A stretch of 64,000 nt of DNA from Irpex lacteus (Eukaryota; Basidiomycota; Agaricomycetes; Polyporales; Irpicaceae), in the NCBI GenBank assembly GCA_001986395.2, contig MQVO02000047.1, forward strand, positions 62,001 to 126,000, read 5' to 3'. Numbering within the stretch: position 1 is the stretch's first letter; every line of letters begins with the position of its first letter. A program made the translations under genes and the position numbers. The notes below the pieces were generated by a model, which was given only the letters and a program-made list of their open reading frames with translations, ran no database searches and was not told where the DNA came from. This document shows positions 35,342 to 46,021 of this stretch, one piece after another.

Positions 35342-37893
35342 CTAAAATACAGGAGCATCCCGTAGGAACAACCTCTTCTCTTCCTTCTGTATCCACCTAG
35401 CAATACCGTTCGCAGCGTTGATCACCGCACTCTTCGGAAGCAACGGCGACATTGCGAGGTACAGCTCGTACGGCTTGGTGATCTATGCGCAATATGTCAG
35501 TGGCCGCATGAGGTGTTTGAAACATAGAAGGCTTACCCAACCTAAGACGCTCTCTTTCTCTGTGCGGAGATATTGTAGCTTCAATGTTCCCTCTTGACCA
35601 GATTTGGCGTGTATAGCGTCGTGGACCGTTTGGTATAGGGTGATCAGTCTGCGTGGATCTTTCGTCAGTGATGTTAAGGTGGTAGGTGGACGGCGAATCA
35701 TACCGTCTTCGTTCGTTCAGGTCGTCATAAGGGTCTTCGTACCCCGGCATTGTCACCTGTACATGAGACCTACTCTTGTACAAGAAATGTCGTAGACCCG
35801 GTATACTGAGATCGCCGACCGAGTACTCTGTGTGGCCTTTCGCAATAGCATTGATAATCGCCTTGATTGCACCCTCCCGTTCAAGTTTCTGGTGAATACG
35901 AGAGAATTTAGCCCGATAACCAATGCCAGCCAAGTAAGATCTCTTACCTCTGCCACTGCAGAACACCAGTTTCTCACTCCGTCAAAGTCTCCAAGGCCAG
36001 ATACGCATATCAGGCCAACCTCAATCTGCGGAGTCGACAGGCTCGCCGCTGATGTAATTGATGTAGCTGTGTTACTTCGGTGCAGAGCCTCGGGACTTGA
36101 GGGTCTCGTGTTTCCCTCTTGCCTCTCGGATTCTTGAGGTGAAGCTCGTATGGATGACCCACTGCTGGTAGGGACATCAGGCTCTTGTGTCGATGTAGGG
36201 CCGCTCGAAGATTCCGTCGAAGGTAGCGTCGGAGTTTGGGTCGCGGTTGTCGTATCGTCATCCTTCCGCCGAAGAAAGGTCACATAAGCATTGACGAAAG
36301 CTGCAGGATTGAACTTCGGAAGACATATAGGTAGCCAGGAGGCTGCGGCTGAAGAGTTGACAGATGACGATGACTGCACAGTGTTTATGAGGATATGCAG
36401 GTCGGAAGGATGTATTGAATGCTTCTTCGGCCGGACAAGCGTTATGACGCGACCTTGAGCAACTAATACTACGTAGAGTATATCCTGCAAGAAGTAGGTA
36501 AGGGAGTACACAGTTGCAAAGCTATTGCGAACTAACCTTGATCTTCGACGTAGGTACCAAGGCCTCCCCTATGTTTCGTCGTAGGGTCGGATCCAGCCTG
36601 AGACAGTGCAACGATGACGTTCCCATGGCTAGGTCCCACTCTAAGCTTTCTAGCAAAGAGTAGAACAGTGGTTCTGCTCCTGCGTGGAGTGTGAGGAGAA
36701 ACTCGAAGACGTGAATATATTGTCTGCGTTACTTACCACCTAGTAGTCGTCTCAGGTCGAAGTTGTTTCTACGCTCAAACATGCGTCTCAGCTGTTCCGC
36801 CGAAACCACACTCAAGATCTGTAGGTGTAGATACTCAAGATGAAAGCGTGTCTTTCTTCTTCATCGTGAGTTGATCTGAGTGGTAACTTTCCATAAACTA
36901 AGAGACTCACAACAGACTCTGGTTCTCCCCAATCAGAGACGCAAACATAGTACAGTGGAGATCGAAGTAGGAATGTGATGCGTGTCCTGCCTGCGTTTAC
37001 GCAGCGAATCTTGTCCCCAGAATCGATGAATACGGAGATCAGAGCTTGCATAAGCCCTATAAGAGACGTGAAATTAGATGAGTCTTCGTCCGACTGACGG
37101 CTGTCCAAGAGTTGTGTTGAGAGGTCATGGTATGAATGACAGAAGGTTTTGAATGGCCCACCTAATGAAGACCGGCTTTCCAGCATCGGTAAGAACGAAG
37201 TATTGGCGAGGAGAATACATGTCTGCTGTTAGTACAGGGTTAGTGGCGGTCGTTAGTCCTGCTTTGAGTACAATGCTACATAGCGGCAAGCACGCCTACC
37301 TGCGGAATGGAGCTCTCCGACGTCAACGAGCTTCTCTCTCCTCTTTCCAGGACGATGGCCACCCTCTTAATAGCACACAGAACATGAGTTCCAACCATAC
37401 TATAATCGTAGGATCTGCACATGCAAGAACACGCACCCCCATGGTCCGTCTTCTGACTTAATGTCCGGCGAAGCTGTTCACGCAAGTTCTTCTTCGCCTC
37501 CTCATCTCCCAGCACACTCTCACCATCCATACGTCCAGTCGCATTTCCCTGTACTATCTCGACTTCCAACTCGGGCTCTGGTACAAGTATCCCTTCGGCC
37601 GGTGAATCCAAAGGTAGATTCACCACAGATGCCGCGGACGAGGGTATCGAGCTTTCCGTTCCTGTTCCTAAAGCTGGCGGAGCAGGTTGAGGCGGAGACA
37701 TAGATATAGGTGTAGGTGCGTGACTGTAGACTCTCAGCGACGATAGCGACGGTGCAGAATGCAGAACGGGCGGTATGAGACGGGCTGGGGTGGTCGCTTG
37801 AGGCAAGGGTGTCCCAGCTCTTGATGAGGTCCGCGAGCGAGATGAGGATCTGTGCATCGGTTTGGGTATGAACGGCTGGGAGTCTGGGGGCAT
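35342..37893 (-). CDS. MON1: Vacuolar fusion protein Mon1
   Basis: This is one half of the Mon1-Ccz1 exchange factor that activates Ypt7/Rab7 on late endosomes, autophagosomes and vacuoles. The start at 37893 (MPPDSQPFIPKPMHRSSS) leads a Ser/Pro-rich tail of about 140 residues. The first longin domain shows SPRQYFVLTDAGKPVFI, then SLIGLMQALISVF and SPLYYVCVSDWGEPES. The middle has DILYVVLVAQGRVITLVRPK and LPICLPKFNPAAFVNAYVTF, interrupted by a long Ser/Thr-rich insert. It ends with PYELYLAMSPLLPKSAVINA and KEEKRLFLRDAPVF, then TAG at 35344-35342, the characteristic Mon1 C-terminus. The gene has several introns. The poorly conserved insert (about 36.1-36.3 kb) enlarges the protein relative to yeast. 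Confidence 0.9.
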
Positions 37894-38084
37894 GTCGGTC
37901 GTACAACTGTGCGATAATTTAGTAAGATGGCATGAGTTCCGTTTCCAGAGATGATGGTGGTTAGCGGTAAAGATTGCAACTCGTGTGAGACGCTGAATCT
38001 CTGAGTTGTCTCAGACCTCTACCTACAGCACTTTGGCCGGTTCCAAGACAACGCCTCGGATATTACAAAGTCCACAGAAGCTCC

Positions 38085-39173
38085 ATGGATATCACTCACA
38101 TACCTCCATCGATTCGTGGTGACCCATGGTTTGAAGACGGCAATATCATCCTCCTTGCCGACCCAGAAGACTCCAAGTCTGCCGCGGTAGCGTTCAGGGT
38201 ACACCGGGGAGTGCTCGCACGACACTCGGAGGTCTTCGAGTCAATGTTGATAAGTGCTCATCCCAACGAGGAGAGCTCTGAGCATTGTCCCGTGGTGCGC
38301 TTGCACGACATCCCCATTGAGCTGAGCAACCTCATCAAGGCTCTCTATGATGGCCCGCGCGGTCTGTGCGTATATACATTGCTCCTGCTCACACACCCAT
38401 ACGGATGTTGATACTGATTATAGAAAGGTCTTAGCGACACAGAGCATCTGCGCGGCATCCAGGATTTCTTCTATTACGCCGGAATACTACGTATTTCGAC
38501 AAAGTACTGCATCGCTCACATTCGCACCCAGGCCATACGCCATCTCATGCAGACATGGTCACACACTCTGCGCGGGCACGATGACATGCTCGAACGTGCC
38601 CTTAGTACCCCGGAGGAAGAGGGCCTATCATATCCCTACGTTCATCCCCTGCATGTCCTAAACCTTGCCCGGGCAACGGACGTGCGCATCGTCGTCCCAT
38701 CGGCACTCTATTTCCTCTCGCTGTATCCCCTCACAGATCTCCTCAAAGGGGATCATCCCAAACTCTTAGTCGACCACGCTTCTCGGCCGTCCAACGAGCT
38801 TACCATGCAGGACCTGCAAAGTTACACTCTCATGTTCCAATACAGAGTCCAGATCATCCTGAACTTCGTCCGCAAGACTTGCGGCGCAAGACCGCAGACG
38901 GAGAGATGTACGAGCCAAGGAGCATGTCGAAAGGGTTTCTCTCAGTTGTCGAATCGCTTGTCACGCGAATGGTTAACGCGCACTGGCCCGATCCATTTCA
39001 TGTCACAGGCGGTCGAGGAACTCGGTGATTTCCCAGGTATCTGTGGCCTATGTCGTGCGGCGTTCAAGAAAGACGTAAATGCGGCAAGGGAAGAGGCCTG
39101 GAAGAACCTCCCAGCGGCAGTCAATCTGCCTTCCTGGGATCGCCTTGAAGCTGTAGAGTTCGCAAAGTCATAG
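38085..39173 (+). CDS. BTB/POZ-domain protein
   Basis: Two exons, 38085-38369 and 38424-39173, give 344 residues with a phase-0 intron. The N-terminal BTB fold reads DPWFEDGNIILLADPE, FRVHRGVLARHSEVFESML, CPVVRLHDIPIELSNLIKAL, YDGPRG. It continues after the intron through FFYYAGILRISTKYCIAHIR. This 'FRVHRGVLA.HSEVF' form belongs to the large BTB family of Agaricomycetes. BTB domains dimerise and often link to Cullin-3 ligases. No other domain follows. The C-terminal part has CGLCRAAFKKDV and a helical end. The role is not known. Confidence 0.82.
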
Positions 39174-39252
39174 CAGGAAAAACTTGGGCTTGTTTCGCGC
39201 ATTTAATATAGGACAGTTTGGATATGACATAATCGCAATGGATAGTTGGGTT
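39174..39252. terminator. Short convergent 3' spacer
   Basis: Only 79 bp lie between the stops of the BTB gene and guanine deaminase. The two transcripts probably overlap or share polyadenylation DNA. Confidence 0.35.
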
Positions 39253-40906
39253 TTAATATTGGATCTTTGGTGAGATTAGCCTTCCTTGTATCCACATCTT
39301 ACTCCGGTTTCTGACATCTCCCAAACAGAACCATTTCTCCACGGCTTCTAGTGACAGTATACGTAGAATTTGGGTGTCCCCGCCGTCCAAGAAGTCCAGA
39401 GGGCCCACACCGAGTTTGGTACTGTTATTTATTATATCGACTGCAGGGCGGTCAGAATATCATATGGGTTCCATGCTGGGGAACGCACTCACTCTGCTGA
39501 ACATCAAAGGGTGCTCCTACCCGGAAGACTCCTGACTGCAGACCTAGAGCCTCCGCCCCGCCTCTCGTCGCAAGATATAGCGCCTCCTTCCAGTCTATCG
39601 ACAATGGCCGCTCAGCATGTGCCTCCTCGTTGCTCGACTGTTTCTTTGACTGAGCCATCACACTACCTCCCTCTCTAATCCTGGATACCGTCACAGCATA
39701 TCTCATCGCTGACTCAATGCTGATATCGTACCCGCCGGCGATGTCTGTGCCCAGGCCCACACGCACCCCGTTCTGCAACGCTTCCCGTAGAGGAAACGGT
39801 TCAGCAGAAAAGTACGCGTTTGATAGAGGGCAATGGGCAATCGCTGTGCCACGCGTAGCTACGCGGTTGAGCATGGGCTGGTCCAAGAACGTACAGTGCG
39901 CTTGCACCGTTCGTGGTGTGAGAAGCGTATGCTACCATAGTGATGTTAATTGCATTGCTTAACTAGCAATCTGCTATGTAAGCTATCCCACGTACCCGAT
40001 CGAATACATCGATATCTTCCATATTACGCTGTTGTCGTACCCATTCGACTTGATCGTAAGCCTCGGCCATATGACTCTGTATACGGAGGTTCTTCTCTTC
40101 GGAGAGCTGGCCAAGGCGACTGAGCAGCTCATCTGAGCATGTCGGCACAAAACGAGGGGTGAGAACAGGTTCAATAAGCTTCTCGTGAGGGGCGAGTTGG
40201 GCCTCCAAGGCGTTACAATTATGTATGAACGACTTCACGGAGGCAATGGCTGCGTCAGCGGACGCCTCCATATAAGACTGTCGCGAGGACTGGTCCATTG
40301 ACAATTTGCCCACGAATGCTCGTATCCCAGCTTCTCGCATGCATTCTGCAAGTATCAAGCTAATTTAATGCAGTAGGTCAACATCAGATTATCATATGAC
40401 ATTCAAGCTGAAAAAATGATCGTACTTGGATGTCTCATTGATAGTACCAAAAAGGAGCACAGCGCCCGTGCCATTCTCTACAAGACGTTCAGCAAGTCGC
40501 GTGTAGACCTTCCTCGCCAGCTGAGGGTCCGCATCTATCTTCTCCTCCGCCTTGAAAGCGTATTCGTTGAGCCATTCCATCAGCGGAAGATGTAGGCCTG
40601 TTCCTTGGTAGAGGAATTGCGGTGCATGGAGATGCAAATCGCAGAAAGTAGGTAACAGAAAGCTACCGGGTGGGATAAGTATAGGGTCCATAGTGGCCTC
40701 GCTTAGAATTTTTTGGGATGCGCTGGAAGATGCATCGTCGAGAAAGTTGATATATCCCTTCTCGTCCACTCCTATGGCGTGCCATTCAATCGTCAACTTA
40801 TGATGAGCTTGTTGAACTTGACTTGGTACTGACCTAGTAATTGATCTTGAAGAATTTGTAGTTCTCCTAGTCTCGGGGTGTGCACCAAATTCCCCCTGAG
40901 GAGCAT
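39253..40906 (-). CDS. GUD1: Guanine deaminase
   Basis: This enzyme converts guanine to xanthine and ammonia in purine breakdown, as a zinc amidohydrolase. The first exon starts at 40906 (MLLRGNLVHTPRLGELQILQ) and joins through an intron ending CCATAG to GVDEKGYINFL. Metal and active-site motifs appear in order: PTFCDLHLHAPQFLYQGTG (the HxH), SHMAEAYDQVEWV, QAHCTFL, AIAHCPLSN and GLGTDIAGGYD. The C-terminus has DVRNRSKMWIQGRL, the usual end of fungal guanine deaminases, and the stop is at 39255-39253. All expected residues look present. The apparent TTG-started frame at 40796 is only the second exon read through its acceptor. Confidence 0.92.
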
Positions 40907-41109
40907 CTTGAACTGTTTGCGATCTACTGGCAGCTGGCCATGGCTTTAAGATAACAGCTATCTATGGCGCTTAGTTGCTTACTTGTATGTATGACGTCAC
41001 ACGTTTATGTACACGATCGAGATATAGTAGTACCATCGGGTTTCTCCCTTCGACTCTCAAACTGACTACCACCATACATTACTAACGCGCACCAGATATA
41101 ACCGCAACA
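40907..41109. promoter_or_regulatory. Bidirectional promoter, guanine deaminase / NAXE
   Basis: This 203-bp spacer lies between two divergent starts. It contains TATCTATGG and ATATAGTAG stretches but no convincing TATA box for either gene. Confidence 0.35.
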
Positions 41110-42174
41110 ATGTCCATTAGATATCTTACCGCGAGGCTTGCTCAGCAAGTGGGTGTAACTCTGCATTCGTACTCGTGATGGACTTCTAACATCGGAAAAG
41201 ATAGATGAAGAGCTTATGAGTGCTGCTGGGTCGTTCAGTCTGGATCAGGTAGACTCGTATCTGTCCGTTGAGAACCGTTGACGTACATACTAATGAGGGA
41301 CTGCTAGCTTATGGAACTTGCAGGTCTGGCATGTGCACAGACTCTTGCTACAGTTTACAAACGCGAGACGCACCCTCGTGTTCTGGTCTGCTGTGGCCCA
41401 GGAAATCAAGGCGGGGATGGGCTGGTCGCTGCAAGACATCTCGGTAAGAGCTATACAGACACTTTTTACATGCAAGGCCAAGTAACCTGACCCATAATCA
41501 GGCATGTTCGGCTATAACCCTACCATTTGGATGCCCAAGGTCAGCATAGATCGCTAGCTTACATGATATCATACGTCACTGATACACTCTTCAGCCAGGA
41601 TCAAAGGAGATATACCAGGTACTTCCGCCCATGCAGCGATATTGGGCGAGTGGTGCTGATGCCATGAGCAGCGCTTGAAAGCACAGTGCGAGAACATGAA
41701 AATCCCAATCATCGCACCGTCTGCCGAGACTTCACCCTTGCGCGATGCATTGGCTCGTTCGGACGTTGTTCTGGACGCTATCTTTGGATTCTCGTTCAAG
41801 CCGCCTGTTCGCGCGCCATTTGACTCAGCCCTGCCACTGATCACCGAGTCGAAGCTTCCCATTGTATCTGTGGATATCCCTTCTGGTTGGGACGTCGAGA
41901 AGGGGAACGAGGCCGGTGTCGGGCTGGAGCCCGACGTGTTAATTAGTTTGACTGCGCCGAAGGAAGGAGCAAAGAACTTCAAGGGGCGTCACTTTCTAGG
42001 TGGACGCTTCGTGACAAAGTGAGCTTACAGTCTCGTGCACTCCGACTATCCATAACGCTGACTTCCTATCACAGAGCAATGGCAGAGAAATTCAACCTCA
42101 ACCTCCCGGAGTATCCGGGCTTCGAACAAATCGTGGAGATCACGAACCTCGGTGAATCATCACAGAAACTCTGA
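41110..42174 (+). CDS. NAXE: NAD(P)H-hydrate epimerase (YjeF N-domain)
   Basis: This enzyme interconverts the R and S forms of damaged NAD(P)HX so that the dehydratase can repair them. Seven exons: 41110-41148, 41201-41248, 41308-41443, 41502-41539, 41595-41618, 41672-42018 and 42075-42174. They total 732 nt and 243 residues, in phase. YjeF_N landmarks appear in order: [16 protein letters not shown], the FSLDQLMELAG helix, [46 protein letters not shown] and [12 protein letters not shown]. The end is GGRFVTK...EYPGFEQIV. The length is normal and no kinase-like ADP-dependent dehydratase domain is fused. Exon 5 is only 24 nt. Confidence 0.93.
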
Positions 42175-42362
42175 ATTCGTCCTATACTTGAAGCTTGATG
42201 GGCTACTGGCATAGAATACGGGCAGTCGTACTCATAGGGCTATGTCAAGCTCTATAGCTATCTCACTACACTTCGTGTTAATGTACCTGCAATCTGGTGA
42301 CGTGATTTCGAGTTTTGTCCCTATCTCGTTGAAAAATTAATCACTTTCTGCATGAGAGCTCG

Positions 42363-42389
42363 GTACAGGGTTTGCCCGGTCCTTGAAAG
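42363..42389 (+). repeat. Left terminal inverted repeat of the MITE
   Basis: 27 bp, perfect reverse complement of the right repeat at 42801-42827. It begins GTACAGGG and ends TTGAAAG. Confidence 0.8.
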
Positions 42390-42800
42390 ACCACATCGAA
42401 CTTCGATATTCCGAGCGACTTCCATTGATAATAAATGCTCAAAATATTCATATGATATCTTCATATTGCTTTAAAACTAATACCAGCCTGGTTTGGGCCA
42501 AAAATGCCCGTGAGACATGTTATGGACGGTGGGTCAAAACGAGTACACCCACTCGTTGAAAGGGCTATATACGGCAGGTGAGCTGCCATATATAGTAGGC
42601 CATCACCGTTTTCACACCCCAGGCGCCCAAATTTATTGTGGCCTCCCGCCCTCATATATCGGGGTCGCGACAACGGTACCAATCTGCATCAATATGACAC
42701 GGGATGAGTAATGAGACACTGCGGCTATCCTTATACAAGCTTTTCTAATTTATTTTATCACAAGAACGAGCGTTATCGAGCCCTTTCAAGGAACGGTCCG

Positions 42801-42827
42801 CTTTCAAGGACCGGGCAAACCCTGTAC
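42801..42827 (-). repeat. Right terminal inverted repeat of the MITE
   Basis: 27 bp, begins CTTTCAAGG and ends CCCTGTAC. A second, shorter CTTTCAAGGA copy stands just inside it at 42783, so the end has a sub-terminal direct repeat. Confidence 0.8.
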
Positions 42828-43014
42828 TGAATCCTGAACGTAAGAACATTATCTGTTGAATGCTGCTCTCAGGTCATGGCACTGCCAGTGCCAGTGTGGT
42901 TGATGCGTATGAGCGCTAGTAGCGCCGAGGTCTCGGTGGGTTCCTGACTGTGCGCCTCGATCAAAAATTGGACATTTTTCTGATAATTTCACTCCACCCC
43001 TCTTCGACGGACAA

Positions 43015-43022
43015 GTATAAAA
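43015..43022 (+). promoter_or_regulatory. TATA box of the sugar transporter
   Basis: GTATAAAAGGG about 380 bp before the proposed ATG. Between the box and the ATG lie a C/T-rich initiator-like stretch and a probable leader intron. Confidence 0.55.
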
Positions 43023-43396
43023 GGGCGGCCATCTCTCCGACTGTCATTCCCACCCCTCCCCCTACAACTCTCCGACCATCTCTACAGGATATAGGTCAGT
43101 CCCCAGAGAAAGTCAATCGGTAAGGCGCAGAACATGCCCCGCACAACGGGCAGATCCAACTCGTCGGCGTTCCGCGCCGCGAGGAAACCATAATGTTTGC
43201 AAAAACACTCTACTGCTCCCTGCCTTAGCTACTATGGTGTAGCGGAATGCATAGCGAGGATGTATAAAGCGACACGGGTGCCAGGTCTCCTGTCTCGGAG
43301 ACCTGTGCTGAGATCATACCGTTGAGCGGATCAGGATAATGCCTGCGTCGCTAGTTGCTTTAATGTTAGTCGAGTGCTCACAATGCTGCAGTAGGC

Positions 43397-45530
43397 ATGC
43401 AGGACTGGAAGAATATGTGAGTAAAGCAACTTATTTCTGCATTAGAATATATAGACTGATAAGACGACAGTCCGAACGCAAGCGATAAGCTGAAGTGGTA
43501 TCAAAACAAGGGCAAGCTCAAACTCGACTTGTGAGTCACCCGTTACGGCAGTAGGTTCTCAACGCTAATGAACCCGTAGCTTCTTGAGCGTCATCTTCGT
43601 CGGCCTGGTTCTCAACGGCTGTACGTATCCTTCACGAGCTGATCATGGGAAACATCCTGACATCTTCTGCTTCTTAGACGATGGTTCTCTCATTTCCGGT
43701 CTACAAGCTTCAGACGCATGGCAAGCCGACCTCAACTACCCTGATGGCGTCCGACTTGGAATGCTTAACGCTGTGGGATTCATTGCCGGGTTGATTGTGG
43801 GACCTATCATCACGTACATCGACGAGCATTGGGGTCGCCGTTGGGGCATTCGATGTGAGTACAACAAGTCTACTTGAGCGGGAGCCCAGCTAAAGTCTGA
43901 GCAGTCTACGGGTACACTCTCCTCATCGGGTCTGTCATTGGATGTATTGCTGGTGCATCCGGTGCCAATGGCTACGCTAGTGAGTCTTTGATACCAGCAT
44001 GCCTGTTGTAGCCACAAATGAACCCCATGCATAGTCTTCTGCGCCGGACGAGCCATCATTGGCTTTGGTCTCGCTTCATTCCTCATGACCAGCCTCATCG
44101 TCGTTCAAGAGATCACGCATCCTCGCAGTCGTGCGACAGTAGCTGCATCTTGGGTATGCCACGTTCTTTGACTACCTTCACTGTCTATATTGACTTCTCT
44201 CTCCAGGACTCGTTCTGGATTCTCGGCTCCTTCATCGCCGCCTGGGTCATCTTTGGCTGTGTTGGCTACATCTCCGGCTCCTGGTCTTGGCGCATCCCAT
44301 ACATCATCCAGGTCCCCATGGCCCTCTACATCCTGATCGCTGTGCAGTTCGTCCCCGAGACCCCTCGCTTCCTCCTCTCCAAGGGCCGTGAACAGGAGGC
44401 GTTCCAGTTCCTTGTGGAATATCACGGAAATGGCGACCCGAACGATGAGTTAGTACTTTTTGAGTACGAAGAGATGAAAGAAGCTATCAGGAAGGAGCAG
44501 GAGGCGAAATCTGAAAAGTGGTCGACTATCTTGAGAAGTCGAGCTAACAGACATAGAATGGGGTTGGCGATGCTCATGACCTTCATGACGAATGTAAGCA
44601 ACATCGCCCTCTTGAGTATTGGTATCGTACTGATCATTGTCGCAGTTATCTGGATGTAAGCTCAGCTGAATCATATTTATCCTTAACCGAACGATATGCT
44701 GATCTAACTTTTCTTCTTCTTCAGCTTCTATCATCTACTACTACTGTAAGCAGCATACCCTGAGTAACTCGCTCCGCCGTAACTTATACCGCTTCATAGA
44801 TACGGTTGTGTTCGACCTCGTCGGCATCACCGATGCGACCACCCAGACTGGCATCAACGCCGGTCTCACAGTCTTCACTTGGATCTGTCAACTTGCCTTC
44901 GTATACATCGGCCGCTTCGTAGGCCGCCGTAAGATCCTTCTGTGGCTATGGCCAGCCCTTCTCTTGAGTTTGGTCGGACTTACCGTGTCCAGCGGTGTTT
45001 TTGCCAACAAAGACCAAGGGGATACCAAGGCCGGTGTAGCAACTGTGGTTATGGTTTGGATCTACCTGGGGATATTCAATTGTTCTAGTAAGCTACACGT
45101 TCTCTTGCTCTCGCTCAAGAATGCTTCGCTGACGTGCTTGCAGATCCTATCCTCTATTCCTACCCTGCCGAAGTCCAAACTTTCTCTATGCGAAGCAAAG
45201 GTCTCCTTGTCTGGAACACCATCACTCAGCTTGAAGGGGCCTACGTTACGTGGGTCGATGCCGTCGCTCTCGATTCTATCGGGTGGAAGTACTACCACGT
45301 ATACATGCCGTTGATCATCATTCAATGGTTCCTTGTCTACTTCTGTGCGTATGCCGTCCCTTCCCTCTCGTCTTCCAGACTGATTGGAGTCGATAGTTAT
45401 GGTCGAGACTCATGGATACACCCTCGAGGAAATTGCAAACGTGTTTGACAGTAAAGACGATCTTAGTACGGTGAACATCTTACCGGCAGTGGAGGAAGGG
45501 CGGAAGAGGAGTAGCCAGGATTCTAAGTAG
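43397..45530 (+). CDS. MFS sugar transporter (lactose-permease-like)
   Basis: This is a sugar porter of the major facilitator superfamily in the plasma membrane. It is a multi-exon gene. The proposed start MQDWKNIPNAS is split by an intron. LDFFLSVIFVGLVLNGYDGS lies in helix 1. A PESPR-type motif appears as VPETPRFLL. A GRR-type loop (DEHWGRRWGIR) follows helix 2, and a second (GRFVGRRK) follows a helix in the second half. The end motif is VETHGYTLEEIANVFD. The join at about 44.6 kb uses two micro-exons (44646-44655, 10 nt; 44725-44745, 21 nt) to give TNLSGSSIIYYYYTVVFD, a block conserved in lactose/hexose permeases. NGYDGSLISG-type starts are typical of fungal lactose or cellodextrin permeases, but the substrate is not certain. 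The N-terminus may be a few residues longer. Confidence 0.85.
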
Positions 45531-45908
45531 GCGCAATGACAAGATCTAGACAATCGGAGGCAGGCTTTATTGCGGACAGGGCCTCGCGTGTCTAGATGCT
45601 TTCGCTGGCTCTGTAGCTACGACGAGCTTCACTGTCTGCTTGTGCTGATTACAAACAATTCTGCAGCCTGTAGTGGAAGTCTTTATGCTTTCCCCAAGCC
45701 CAATGAGCGTTTTTCCTGACACTGTAAGTGCGCAACCTGTGTGGTTATTCTCGCACACTGTAACGAGCGCCCAATCGGGTTGCCAATAGCCCGGGCCGTA
45801 GGCCTCAGGATAGGAGCCAATCTCGACTTATCAGACATAAATTGACGCATTTCGTTCTTGTCTTCTATCCACGACGTTGCAAGTTTTTCTCTCACCACCT
45901 AGGCTACT
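45531..45908. other. Intergenic between sugar transporter and F-box/NTase gene 1
   Basis: This 378-bp stretch holds the terminator of the transporter and the promoter of gene 1. Minus-strand frames at 45567-45898 are chance. No TATA box was seen. Confidence 0.35.
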
Positions 45909-46006
45909 ATGCCAAGTAAGTTGAGCTGCACTCTTCGTGGTATATTCTTCGAACTCAGAATGTCCTCAGAACGCGTCAAAACGACTCGCACAAGAGCTCC
46001 TCGTTC

Positions 46007-46021
46007 ACGGCCGAACAACTC
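46007..46021. repeat. Left target-site duplication of the retroposed insertion
   Basis: ACGGCCGAACAACTC, 15 bp, is identical to 46934-46948. It ends exactly where the T-run of the insertion begins. Confidence 0.9.

Larger units (their letters stand above)
42363..42827. mobile_element. Non-autonomous inverted-repeat DNA transposon (MITE-like), 465 bp
   Basis: A perfect 27-bp inverted repeat (GTACAGGGTTTGCCCGGTCC and its continuation TTGAAAG) bounds the element at 42363-42389 and 42801-42827. The repeats can be extended imperfectly inward (TCGATA...GATAA). The interior is AT-rich and has no transposase frame. If the outer ends are CAGGG/CCCTG, the flanking dinucleotide is TA on both sides, as in Tc1/mariner-type insertions. 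The palindromic GTAC at the ends makes the exact boundary ambiguous. The element is non-autonomous and depends on transposase from elsewhere. Perfect repeats suggest it is young. Confidence 0.72.
42175..43396. other. Intergenic region with MITE and sugar-transporter 5' leader
   Basis: This 1.2-kb region holds the 465-bp inverted-repeat element (42363-42827), a TATA box at about 43017 and a long C-rich leader leading to the sugar transporter. The leader contains a short upstream frame beginning at 43133 (MPRTTGRSNSS..., 19 codons) and a hairpin-forming AGGTCTCC...GGAGACCT at about 43282-43303. A leader intron is likely because several GT donors and a CTGCAG acceptor at about 43390 are present. 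Confidence 0.5.
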
